Shown here piece after piece: positions 6,895 through 14,409 of a DNA stretch of 14,423 bases (the first letter of the stretch is position 1; each line of letters begins with the position of its first letter). Where the stretch lies: contig JAYWFU010000118.1 in the NCBI GenBank assembly GCA_043778625.1, forward strand, positions 1 to 14,423, in the 5' to 3' direction. The notes beneath the pieces are model-generated. The model did not search any database. It was given only the letters and a program-made list of their open reading frames with translations, and was not told the origin of the DNA. A program made the translations under genes and the position numbers. Source of the stretch: JACMRI01 sp043778625 (GTDB lineage: Bacteria > Bacteroidota > Bacteroidia > UBA4408).

Positions 6895-8856
6895 ATGAGC
6901 GATACCCCAACACCCCAACATAACGAAGATTACGCAGCAGATAGTATAACGGTACTCGAAGGTTTAGAAGCAGTACGTATGCGTCCAGCCATGTACATTG
7001 GCGATGTAAATTTTAGAGGTTTACATCACTTAGTATATGAAGTGGTGGATAACTCTATTGACGAGGCTTTAGCAGGCCACTGCGATACCATAAATGTAAC
7101 TATAACTACCGCTAACGGTATTAGAGTAAAAGATAACGGGCGAGGTATTCCTACCGAAATACACGCCAAAGAAGGACGCTCAGCACTAGAGGTGGTGCTT
7201 ACCGTACTACACGCAGGAGGTAAATTTGATAAAGAAAACTATAAAGTATCAGGCGGATTGCACGGTGTGGGGGTAAGTTGTGTTAATGCTCTATCCACCC
7301 ACTTAAAAGCCGAAGTACATCGTAACGGAAAAGTATTTGAGCAAGAATTTAGCATTGGCAAGCCATTATATGCCTGCCGAGAAATTGGCGTAACTACCGA
7401 ACGCGGTACTATCGTTACCTTTCAGCCCGACGTGAGTATATTTACCGTACACGAGTATAGCTACGATACCATTGCATCTCGCTTGCGCGAGTTAGCCTAC
7501 CTTAACCGAGGCATTACTATTACTTTAGAAGACGAACGTAACCTTGATGAAAACGGAAAGCCAGCAGGCGAGACGTTTCATAGCGATGGTGGTTTGCGTG
7601 AATTTGTTACTTACCTTGATGCCAACCGCCAAAATTTAATTGGAGAACCCATTTATTTTGTAGGCGAAAAACAAGGTATTCCAGTAGAAGTAGCCATGAC
7701 TTACAACACTACTTATACTGAAAATGTACACTCCTACGTAAACAATATTAATACCCACGAAGGAGGTACGCATTTATCAGGTTTTCGTCGTGGATTAACC
7801 CGTACACTAAAAAGTTATGCTGATAAAAACGGCTTGCTAAGTAAAGTGAAATTTGAAATTAGTGGCGATGACTTTCGCGAAGGGCTTACAGCCATCGTAT
7901 CCATTAAAGTACAAGAACCGTCGTTTGAAGGGCAAACAAAAACCAAATTAGGCAACAACGAAGCCCTTGGTGCTGTTGATGTGGCCGTAGGCGAAATGTT
8001 AGAACGTTACTTGGAAGAAAATCCTAAGCAAGCCCGCATTATTGTAGATAAAGTAATACTAGCCGCTACCGCTCGTTTTGCAGCTAAAAAAGCACGTGAA
8101 CTAGTACAACGTAAAAACGTATTAACAGGTAGTGGCTTACCAGGCAAATTATCCGACTGTGCTGACAGCGACCCCGCTAAATGCGAAGTATATCTTGTGG
8201 AGGGCGATTCGGCAGGAGGTACCGCTAAGCAAGGGCGCGACCGTAATTACCAAGCCATAATGCCATTGCGAGGTAAGATACTAAACGTGGAAAAGGCAAT
8301 GTTTCATAAAATATTTGAAAACGAAGAAATAAAAAACATGTTTACTGCATTAGGCGTGTCTATTGGTACGGCCGAAGATCCTAAGGCATTAAACACGGCC
8401 AAACTACGTTATCATAAAGTTATTATTATGACAGATGCTGATATTGATGGCTCGCATATTACCACGTTAATACTTACGTTCTTTTTCCGTTATATGAAAG
8501 AACTTATCGAAAACGGATACATATACATAGCCTTGCCACCATTGTACTTGGTTAAAAAAGGTAAAGAGCAACGTTACGCCTGGAACGATGAAGAGCGTTT
8601 GAAAATTGTAGCAGAATATAGCTCAACAGGTCGCGAATCAAGCATAGGTATACAACGTTATAAGGGGCTTGGCGAAATGAACGCCGAGCAATTGTGGGAA
8701 ACTACCATGAACCCCGAAACTCGTACGCTCAAGCGTGTAACTATTGATAACGCTACCGAAGCCGATCGTATATTTAGTATGCTAATGGGCGACGAAGTAC
8801 CTCCGCGCCGTGAGTTTATTGAAAAAAATGCTAAGTACGCCCGCATTGACGCATAA
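6895..8856 (+). CDS. gyrB: DNA gyrase subunit B
   Basis: The ATP-hydrolysing subunit of DNA gyrase, which introduces negative supercoils with GyrA. The 653 residues match the short form lacking the C-terminal insertion of enterobacterial GyrB, as expected in Bacteroidota. The GHKL ATPase domain shows RMRPAMYIGDV (28-38), VVDNSIDEALAG (50-61, with the Mg-binding Asn), DNGRGIP (80-86) and the GGLHGVG lid (120-126). The TOPRIM domain shows EGDSAGG (436-442) and D-A-D-I-D-G-S-H (514-521), the metal-binding acidic residues. The tail ends with RYKGLGEMNAEQLWETTM. Nothing is missing, and the sequence is ordinary for the family. It is divergent from the dapF unit. No clear promoter was found in the 166-bp gap. 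Confidence 0.99.
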   Translation: MSDTPTPQHNEDYAADSITVLEGLEAVRMRPAMYIGDVNFRGLHHLVYEVVDNSIDEALAGHCDTINVTITTANGIRVKDNGRGIPTEIHAKEGRSALEVVLTVLHAGGKFDKENYKVSGGLHGVGVSCVNALSTHLKAEVHRNGKVFEQEFSIGKPLYACREIGVTTERGTIVTFQPDVSIFTVHEYSYDTIASRLRELAYLNRGITITLEDERNLDENGKPAGETFHSDGGLREFVTYLDANRQNLIGEPIYFVGEKQGIPVEVAMTYNTTYTENVHSYVNNINTHEGGTHLSGFRRGLTRTLKSYADKNGLLSKVKFEISGDDFREGLTAIVSIKVQEPSFEGQTKTKLGNNEALGAVDVAVGEMLERYLEENPKQARIIVDKVILAATARFAAKKARELVQRKNVLTGSGLPGKLSDCADSDPAKCEVYLVEGDSAGGTAKQGRDRNYQAIMPLRGKILNVEKAMFHKIFENEEIKNMFTALGVSIGTAEDPKALNTAKLRYHKVIIMTDADIDGSHITTLILTFFFRYMKELIENGYIYIALPPLYLVKKGKEQRYAWNDEERLKIVAEYSSTGRESSIGIQRYKGLGEMNAEQLWETTMNPETRTLKRVTIDNATEADRIFSMLMGDEVPPRREFIEKNAKYARIDA

Positions 8857-8876
8857 TACAAAATAACATAAGTACA

Positions 8877-8920
8877 ATTAACTAAGCCTTGCCACTACTA
8901 AGTGGCAAGGCTTAGTTAAT
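8877..8920. terminator. Long perfect hairpin after gyrB
   Basis: Arms 8877-8896 and 8901-8920 are exact reverse complements over 20 bases, with the 4-base loop ACTA. It begins 20 bases after the gyrB stop. The outer stem is A/T-rich and the core is GCCTTGCCACT, so in either direction the stem ends in T-rich sequence. It is most likely a bidirectional terminator for gyrB. It differs in sequence from the palindromes at 501 and 5245. Confidence 0.75.
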
Positions 8921-9027
8921 ATAATGCCAAACTTGCGCACTAGTTTACAACAGCCTATTATTAACTAACTACTAATGCCTTGCTTCGTGCAACTACAAAC
9001 AGGGTATGGTATTATCACGTGTTTTTA

Positions 9028-9059
9028 TTTGCTTATCTCATTTTTATTTAATATCATTG
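9028..9059 (+). promoter_or_regulatory. Bacteroidota-type promoter
   Basis: TTTG at 9028-9031, a 20-base spacer and TATCATTG at 9052-9059 (7 of 8 matches to TAnnTTTG) fit the Bacteroidota primary sigma consensus. Transcription would begin near 9066, about 14 bases before the ATG at 9080. That ATG is preceded by an A-rich run typical of start sites in this phylum. The promoter therefore points to 9080, not 9222, as the natural start of the downstream gene. Confidence 0.6.
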
Positions 9060-9079
9060 GTTAATAAAAAAAAATAGCT

Positions 9080-9187
9080 ATGAAAAACAACTACACCCCT
9101 GTGTTAGCGAGCAAAGCAAGCCACAACACAACACAACACAACACAACACGCTTCGGCAAGCTCAGCGTCCCGCAATACAACACGTAG
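9080..9187 (+). other. Short leader ORF, probable out-of-frame 5' end of the next gene
   Basis: ATG at 9080 opens a 35-codon frame (MKNNYTPVLASKASHN...) that runs through the CACAA tract and stops at TAG 9185-9187. It is one base out of frame with the gene at 9222. The frame of that gene is open back to 9108, so the two frames overlap across the whole repeat. Adding one 5-base unit (142 to 147 bases) or removing two (to 132) joins them with no stop. The joined protein would have a lysine-bearing leader before AIVMYALLSVPIVASAQ, a much better signal peptide than the one starting at 9222. It could also be a non-functional remnant. Confidence 0.5.
9122..9149 (+). repeat. Pentanucleotide tract (CACAA)5 plus CAC
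   Basis: Five exact CACAA units followed by CAC make a 28-base tract within the proposed leader coding region. The unit length is not a multiple of three, so each gain or loss shifts the frame. Tracts of this kind in signal-peptide coding regions drive phase variation in other bacteria, for example the CTCTT repeats of Neisseria opa genes. Confidence 0.9.
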
Positions 9188-9193
9188 TGTTGT
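9149..9193 (+). repeat. Two small hairpin-forming segments in the leader
   Basis: CGCTTCGGCAAGCTCAGCG (9149-9167) has CGCT/AGCG ends and an inner CTT/AAG pair around CGGC. It resembles the CTTCGACAAGCTCAG intergenic repeat that I recall from many bacterial genomes. Just after it, ACAACAC/GTGTTGT (9177-9183 and 9187-9193) forms a 7-bp stem around GTA. Its right arm is also complementary to the CACAA tract. Confidence 0.5.
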
Positions 9194-9221
9194 TAATAGT
9201 TTAGTACCTAAGGCTATAGTT

Positions 9222-11099
9222 ATGTATGCCTTACTAAGCGTACCAATTGTAGCCAGCGCACAATGGCAACTTAATGGTAACCCAGGTGTTGTTAATGCTG
9301 ATTACTTGGGCAGTCGCAACGACAAACCTCTGGTGTTTAAAGTATTTAGTAATACCAACACTACGCCTGTGGCTAGCTTTGGTAATAGCACTACCAGTTA
9401 TTTATTTACAGTAAATAGCCCCATTACTGCTAACAATACTTTAGCGGTTACTGGGTTAAGTACATTAGTAGGGGGGTTAAAAATAACTTCTTTTACAGGT
9501 ACAGGTTTTAGGGTACTACAAACTGACAACACAGGTAACATTACCCTTGTGCCAGCAGGTACTAACGCCCAATACCTTGATGGCGTTGGCGCTTGGCGCA
9601 ACTTTCCTACAACACCCACACCCTATTTTGTAGCAGGTAGTACTGCTACCGCTACTAACACTACTTACAACGTAGGTATTAATACTCCCAACCCTACTGA
9701 GAAACTTGATGTAACAGGCAATATAAAAGCATCAGGCACTATTACAGGTAGCACAGGGCTTGCAGCGGGTAACCTTGTAGGCACAGGCGCACGCTTATTG
9801 CAAGCGAGTGCCACAGGTAGTATTAATACTCTTGCTATGGGTACTAGCACACAATACCTTAATGGGGTAGGGCAGTGGCAAACTTTGCCTAGCTCATATT
9901 TTACGTTACTTAATGCTACCACTATTACTACGGCATACAATTTAAGTGTAGGCGGCACTAGTCCGTTAATTTCAGCAACGGTTAATGCCAACTTACTGGC
10001 TACACACCAAAGCGGAGTGGCAATTAATGCCTTAGCAAGCACAGTTGCAGGTGCTACAGCACTACAAACGTTTACTACCAGCAACCAATATGTTATAGCC
10101 AACTCGCTTACCTACACTCCTCCCAAAGGTGGCAGCACTGTTACCACACAAAATTTTACCGTAAATAGTGCGGGCGAAGTAGATGCCACCAATTATTTTA
10201 TAAACGGGCAACCTCTGGTTAAGCCTCAACTTTGGGATTATCTTTATGGTGCTAACGGATACCCTTACCTATCTAACCTTAATGGTATAGGCATAACGCT
10301 TGGGCGCCCATTAGGAGACCCCAGCAACGCCCTGCGTACCTTTGTAATACAAAATACAGCACATGCTACATTGCCATTGGGCAACTACAACTCTACTATG
10401 CTTATGGATTTTGAGGGGCAAAATCCCACCCTAATTTTTAAGGACAGTCCTAACGCTACTAACACTAGTCAAGAGGCTGATTTGCTAATAGGTGCCGCCG
10501 ATGGTGCTGCACGCTTTGTAACTAACGATGGCTTTGTATTTTTTATGAACGCCAATAATAAGCCCCCTACTATTAGACCTAAAAATTTTAAAATAATGGC
10601 TTACGATTCATATTTTAGTGGCACGCAAAAAGAAGTACTGGACTTAACTTCCACTGGTGCACTTACCCTAAATGCTGATGCTGACAATACTCCAGCCCTA
10701 ACGCTATACAACAATGCTATACAGCATGCAGCATTTAAAGTAATGGGAAATGGGCGTACCGAAATAGGTACAAAAACACAAAACACTGGCGCAACACACG
10801 CCGATGCCTTACTTACCGTATATGGTAAGGTAGTTGCTAAATCGTGCTTTGTAAGCACCACGGGCTGGTCCGACTTTGTGTTTGATGCCAACTACGCATT
10901 ACCCAACCTGTACGAGGTGGAAAAATATTATACCGCACACAAGCACTTGCCCCAAATACCAAGCGAAGCTGAGGTAATGCGCAACGGCATAGACGTAGCC
11001 GAGATGAACAAATTACTCTTAATGAAAATAGAGGAAATGACTATGCTTATGGTACAGCAACAAAAACAAATAGATGCACTTAACGCTAAAGTGAAGTAA
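9222..11099 (+). CDS. Secreted tail-fibre-like protein with Bacteroidota C-terminal coiled-coil region
   Basis: A 625-residue protein with a repetitive, Ser/Thr/Asn-rich, fibre-like body. Two related segments at about residues 92-131 and 187-226 share 'TGTGxRxLQ...TGxIxxL...GTxxQYLxGVGxW'. 'YNVGINTPNPTEKLDVTGNIKASG' at about 148-171 is the pattern common in Bacteroidota fibre proteins. The C-terminal 80 residues (WSDFVFDANYALPNLYEVE, KHLPQIPSEAEV, then a coiled coil from about residue 590) match the ending of proteins annotated as tail-fibre-domain or endosialidase-chaperone-like. The Ser-Asp catalytic motif of a true S74 domain is not seen. From ATG 9222 the signal peptide (MYALLSVPIVASAQ) is short and lacks a basic residue, and no in-frame start lies upstream. 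The likely true start is at 9080, out of frame by one base because of the CACAA tract. The gene may thus be switched off here. No T9SS sorting domain is present. Confidence 0.75.
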   Translation: MYALLSVPIVASAQWQLNGNPGVVNADYLGSRNDKPLVFKVFSNTNTTPVASFGNSTTSYLFTVNSPITANNTLAVTGLSTLVGGLKITSFTGTGFRVLQTDNTGNITLVPAGTNAQYLDGVGAWRNFPTTPTPYFVAGSTATATNTTYNVGINTPNPTEKLDVTGNIKASGTITGSTGLAAGNLVGTGARLLQASATGSINTLAMGTSTQYLNGVGQWQTLPSSYFTLLNATTITTAYNLSVGGTSPLISATVNANLLATHQSGVAINALASTVAGATALQTFTTSNQYVIANSLTYTPPKGGSTVTTQNFTVNSAGEVDATNYFINGQPLVKPQLWDYLYGANGYPYLSNLNGIGITLGRPLGDPSNALRTFVIQNTAHATLPLGNYNSTMLMDFEGQNPTLIFKDSPNATNTSQEADLLIGAADGAARFVTNDGFVFFMNANNKPPTIRPKNFKIMAYDSYFSGTQKEVLDLTSTGALTLNADADNTPALTLYNNAIQHAAFKVMGNGRTEIGTKTQNTGATHADALLTVYGKVVAKSCFVSTTGWSDFVFDANYALPNLYEVEKYYTAHKHLPQIPSEAEVMRNGIDVAEMNKLLLMKIEEMTMLMVQQQKQIDALNAKVK

Positions 11100-11144
11100 T
11101 TGTTTTTTTAGGTTTTAACATTTAATTTTTTAACGTCATTTATT

Positions 11145-12086
11145 ATGAAAACTAAACTACTTATGTTATTAGTGGCAGCTAGTGGGCTATTTACTACACG
11201 TGCTATGGCGCAAAACGTATTTACTACCAACAACTCGCATGTAGTTTATCGATGGTACGAAAAACTAAATAACCCACAAGATCCTTTAGATGGAATAACT
11301 ACCGATGTTCATTATTTTACAGCAACTACTGATACTATTATTAATGGTAAAAATTATCAAAAAATGTATTACGAAGCCACTTATGAAAGAAGCTCTGGCG
11401 CAACTGGAATTATCTACGAGCCCAGCCAGTTGCTATTTTGTACACGGTACGATACTACTTTAAAAAATGTGTATGTAGTTTTTAAAGACTCCACTAACGA
11501 GCACTTGTTTTACAAGTTTAATGTACACATTGGCGACACGCTGCACAACATAATACGGATGCAATATGGTACTTATTACACTACATCGTTAGTAGTTGTG
11601 CCTAATTTACCTAGTTATTCAAACCGAGATGTTATTACATTAAATCATACTACAAATAATAACCAAATAATAGTATGGTACAACAATATAGGAACTGAAA
11701 TTACTAAGTACCAAGGAGAAGTTTTTCATTATTTAGATGTTTCTCACCCTCTATTGGTATGCCACTCCGATACTACAGTAGCCCTATTTAATAATTATCA
11801 GCATTGTATTAACCTTAATTTTAAACCTCCCCAAAGCATATCTCAAAACGTATTTACAACCATAAAATTGATAACTAACCCTGTAACTGATGTCATACAA
11901 TTGCAAGGTGATAATTTAAGTAGTTATACCTACATCATAACTACATTGTATGGTACTATTGTGCAAAAAGGAACGCTACCTATTAACGGAATTATTAATA
12001 GCCAATGGTTAGTGTCAGGGGTATATATATTGCATGTTAATAATTTAAAACAAAAATTAACTACATTTAAATTACTTAAATACTAA
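11145..12086 (+). CDS. Small T9SS-secreted protein A (first module)
   Basis: A 313-residue protein with a signal peptide (residues 1-22, ending A-M-A-Q) and a T9SS type A sorting domain over about the last 75 residues (ITNPVTDVIQLQG, LYGTIVQKG, SGVYILHVN). The middle has motifs common in Bacteroidota T9SS cargo of unknown role: 'DTIINGKNYQKM' at 63-74 and 'YKFNVHIGDT' at 123-132. The product at 12471 is a diverged paralogue with the same motifs and a similar signal peptide. It lies 45 bp after the fibre-like gene and 5 bp before a broken propeller gene, so it may sit in an operon. No catalytic residues are recognised. The function is unknown. Confidence 0.85.
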   Translation: MKTKLLMLLVAASGLFTTRAMAQNVFTTNNSHVVYRWYEKLNNPQDPLDGITTDVHYFTATTDTIINGKNYQKMYYEATYERSSGATGIIYEPSQLLFCTRYDTTLKNVYVVFKDSTNEHLFYKFNVHIGDTLHNIIRMQYGTYYTTSLVVVPNLPSYSNRDVITLNHTTNNNQIIVWYNNIGTEITKYQGEVFHYLDVSHPLLVCHSDTTVALFNNYQHCINLNFKPPQSISQNVFTTIKLITNPVTDVIQLQGDNLSSYTYIITTLYGTIVQKGTLPINGIINSQWLVSGVYILHVNNLKQKLTTFKLLKY

Positions 12087-12091
12087 GTGCC

Positions 12092-12481
12092 ATAAAACTA
12101 TTTTACAAAATTTTAACTCTACTATTTTTAAGTAGCATAAAATTAACCGCACAAGTTAATTATCCAGCTCCTACACAAAATTTTAACGTGTGGACCACAC
12201 AAACGGAGCATTATTTGGACTCGCTACGCATAGCATTAAACAATGATAGCGTATTTTACGAAGAGGGCGGAGATTACGCTGCATTCAAGCGGTATTATAG
12301 CAATAATGCACCTGCATTAAGTGGTTATACTAGCATTGCTAACCATAGCCAGCAGTTGCATAATTACTATGTAGCACACCCGCTTAATGGTGGGCTAACT
12401 AGCCGTGCGGCCCAAGCTAATAATGATGCTACACTTAACATTATTAACCAATTTAAAAACCATACACCACATGAAAATTAA
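12092..12481 (+). pseudogene. Truncated N-terminal copy of the BNR propeller gene (first module)
   Basis: In one frame this encodes a signal-peptide-like leader (KLFYKILTLLFLSSIKLTAQ), then N-Y-P-A-P-T-Q-N-F-N-V-W and about 80 residues nearly identical to residues 34-113 of the product of 13459. Where the intact paralogue has ATG, this copy has ATA (12092-12094), and no canonical start lies before a GTG at 12188. Similarity stops sharply after 12430 (...NNDA). The frame then runs 16 unrelated codons into the start of the next gene. Protein differences are few while silent DNA differences are many in the 5' half, so the copy was under selection until recently. A short product from ATA or GTG cannot be excluded. 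Confidence 0.85.
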
Positions 12482-13433
12482 ACTACTAACACTGCTAATT
12501 GTACTATGTGCGCTATTTACTACAAGTGCTAACGCGCAAGTTTACATACCATTAATCAATGATACAACCGCTCAGTGGTACTGTACTAATTTTATTTTTA
12601 CAAACACTTCTCCATCAGACTGTATAAGAAAAGTTGACTATAAGTTATTTTTTAACGGAGATACGACAATTGGTAGTAATAAATACTACAAATTATTTGC
12701 GTCAGGTACATATGAATTTGTAGATAATTCAACACCAAATAGTATGCCTTGCTCTGCCCCATCGCTTTACTATTTTCAAAATAGTTTAGTAGGATACATA
12801 ACTGAAATTAACAAAAAAATATATTATAAATATGTAACTAATAACAATGAAATTGGATTAGATTCAGATACAATTTTATATAATTTTAATTTACAAGTTG
12901 GCGACACTGTTCCTAATAATTTTAATAACTCAATAGGAGTTATAGATTCTATTTCTATCAATGGTGTTTACCATAAGCAATATTCTAATTTTCAACACGA
13001 CTTTCATTATTTAAGTAGTATTATTGAGGGGGTCGGAAGTAGCAACGGTTTATTAAGCCCTGCTCCGTTACCATTTAACGGACACAACACTTATATACTA
13101 AATTGTTATGTAGTGGACAGTACTCATATTTATACTGTTCCTTGGCGTAATTGTAATTATACTGTAGGTAGATCAAACAAAGAAAATAATTACTTAACAA
13201 GTACTACCCCAAACCCTTTCACAAAATATACGCTATTTAAAGTTAATAGTTATATGGATCATGTAACACTTACTATTATTAACTCGCAGGGTACAATTGT
13301 AAAAGTAATAAAAGATAATAATGGTTATGAACTTAAATTAGAACGAGATAACCTAACTACAGGACTTTATTTTTATCAATTACACACTAACACTAGCCAA
13401 TTAATAACAGGTAAGTTATTAATTGAAGATTAA
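12471..13433 (+). CDS. Small T9SS-secreted protein B (second module)
   Basis: A 320-residue paralogue of the product of 11145. The ATG at 12471 gives a clean signal peptide (MKIKLLTLLIVLCALFTTSANAQ). The same frame is open further upstream, but that part comes from the pseudogene and is not expected to be translated. Shared motifs are 'DTTIGSNKYYKLF' at 64-76 and 'LYNFNLQVGDT' at 136-146. The last 75 residues (TPNPFTKYTLFKV, IINSQGTIVKV, TTGLYFYQL) are a T9SS type A sorting domain. The start overlaps the end of the broken reading frame by 11 bases. The gene lies 25 bp before the second propeller gene, mirroring the first module. The function is unknown. Confidence 0.85.
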   Translation: MKIKLLTLLIVLCALFTTSANAQVYIPLINDTTAQWYCTNFIFTNTSPSDCIRKVDYKLFFNGDTTIGSNKYYKLFASGTYEFVDNSTPNSMPCSAPSLYYFQNSLVGYITEINKKIYYKYVTNNNEIGLDSDTILYNFNLQVGDTVPNNFNNSIGVIDSISINGVYHKQYSNFQHDFHYLSSIIEGVGSSNGLLSPAPLPFNGHNTYILNCYVVDSTHIYTVPWRNCNYTVGRSNKENNYLTSTTPNPFTKYTLFKVNSYMDHVTLTIINSQGTIVKVIKDNNGYELKLERDNLTTGLYFYQLHTNTSQLITGKLLIED

Positions 13434-13458
13434 CAAATTATAGCAAATCCTTTGTATT

Positions 13459-14340
13459 ATGAAATCACTATTTTACCTATCGGCACTCATGTTACTTGCA
13501 AGTGCAAAAACAAGTGGACAATCTAACTATCCAACTTCTAGTCAAAATTTTAACGTGTGGACTACAGCAACGGAGCATTACCTGGATTCTATACGTGTAG
13601 CGTTAAACAACGATAGTGTGTTTTACGAAGAGGGTGGAGATTACGCCGCATTCAAGCGCTATTACAGTAACAACGCTCCTGCATTAAGTGGTTATACTAC
13701 CATTGCTAACCATAGCCAGCAGTTGCATAATTACTATGTAGCACACCCGCTTAATGGTGGGCTAACTAGCCGTGCGGCGCAGGCTAATAATGATGCTTGG
13801 GAGGAATTAGGCCCTAAAAAAGCAAATAATTTTGCTCCTTCAAAATCAAATATTGGCCCTACTGAATGTATTGCTATATCAGAATTTGATCCTCAACGTA
13901 TGTTGGTAGCTTCGTTAAGTGGTGGTTTGTTTGCTAGTACTGATGGGGGTGAGCATTGGAGTAATGCAGGCTCTGATAGCCAGTGGGAGCGCATAGGTTG
14001 CCAGTACGCACAATTTAGCCCTACCAATGCTGACTATTGGTTTGCTTGTAATGGTTTTGGTTTGGGCTACACGGGGGCTCTTTATCGTACTGCTAACGCA
14101 GGTGCTACGTGGGAAAGTATAGGGAATCACACTTCGCTTAATTTCGACAATACCTTATACAATTTTAGAATAAACCCTATTAACGCTGATGTAATATACC
14201 TAGCCTCCGCTTTTGGGCTTTACAAAACTACTAATGCTACTACGCCTATAGCTAGTAATGTTACATGGACTAAGTTAGCTATACCTATACCTATGGCAGT
14301 GAGTACTTATATGAGTAGTAATAACATTATACCAATTTGA
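13459..14340 (+). CDS. BNR/sortilin-like beta-propeller secreted protein, probably truncated
   Basis: A 293-residue product. Residues 1-20 are a signal peptide (ending K-T-S-G-Q). Residues about 33-113 are the conserved N-terminal segment shared with the pseudogene at 12092. From WEELGPKK (114-121) begins a propeller of the BNR/VPS10 type, with Asp-box motifs STDGGEHW (160-167) and RTANAGATW (210-218) and a third blade starting at LYKTTNA (254-260). Proteins of this kind in Bacteroidota usually run past 700 residues and end in a T9SS sorting domain. Here the frame ends at 14340 after about three blades with no sorting domain. The last 20 or so residues look unrelated to a propeller. A 14-bp inverted repeat begins 5 bases after the stop. 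I infer disruption, probably by an inserted element, so the product could not be sorted by T9SS. Confidence 0.75.
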   Translation: MKSLFYLSALMLLASAKTSGQSNYPTSSQNFNVWTTATEHYLDSIRVALNNDSVFYEEGGDYAAFKRYYSNNAPALSGYTTIANHSQQLHNYYVAHPLNGGLTSRAAQANNDAWEELGPKKANNFAPSKSNIGPTECIAISEFDPQRMLVASLSGGLFASTDGGEHWSNAGSDSQWERIGCQYAQFSPTNADYWFACNGFGLGYTGALYRTANAGATWESIGNHTSLNFDNTLYNFRINPINADVIYLASAFGLYKTTNATTPIASNVTWTKLAIPIPMAVSTYMSSNNIIPI

Positions 14341-14345
14341 AGTAA

Positions 14346-14398
14346 TATATAGTCCAAATTTTGTTTTGTAATATTTTTTAGTATATTTGGACTATATA
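14346..14398. repeat. 14-bp inverted repeat around a promoter
   Basis: TATATAGTCCAAAT (14346-14359) and its exact reverse complement (14385-14398) are separated by 25 bases. The right arm overlaps the -7 box and the expected start of transcription of the next gene. It could be an operator for that gene's product or the end of a mobile element. Confidence 0.8.
14360..14389 (+). promoter_or_regulatory. Bacteroidota-type promoter for the MARP... gene
   Basis: TTTG at 14360-14363, an 18-base spacer and TATATTTG at 14382-14389 (full match to TAnnTTTG). Transcription would start near 14396, about 14 bases before the ATG at 14410. The box lies between and partly inside the inverted-repeat arms. Confidence 0.6.
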
Positions 14399-14409
14399 AC
14401 AATTCATTT

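Larger units (their letters stand above)
8921..9221. other. Intergenic leader region with repeats, upstream of the tail-fibre-like gene
   Basis: This region between the gyrB hairpin and the ATG at 9222 holds several distinct items. A half copy of the dispersed palindrome (GCCTTGCTTCGTG, 8977-8989) has no matching second arm. A promoter-like pair lies at 9028-9059. A short ORF starts at 9080. A CACAA tract lies at 9122-9149, and two small hairpins at 9149-9167 and 9177-9193. No complete independent gene is seen. Confidence 0.7.

Noticed and set aside
9122..9149. CACAA tract as part of a CRISPR or origin iteron array
   Set aside because: The units are 5 bases with no spacers and there are no cas or rep genes or longer iterons nearby.
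9665..10102. A 145-codon minus-strand ORF antisense to the fibre-like gene, and a similar 73-codon one at 9398-9619
   Set aside because: The sense frame has clear protein homology features, and the antisense products are low-complexity Ala/Val/Leu strings typical of shadow frames of Thr/Asn-rich genes.
12405..12470. In-frame GTG extension of T9SS protein B to 12405
   Set aside because: The extra 22 residues lie in the pseudogene remnant and would bury the clean signal peptide that starts at ATG 12471.
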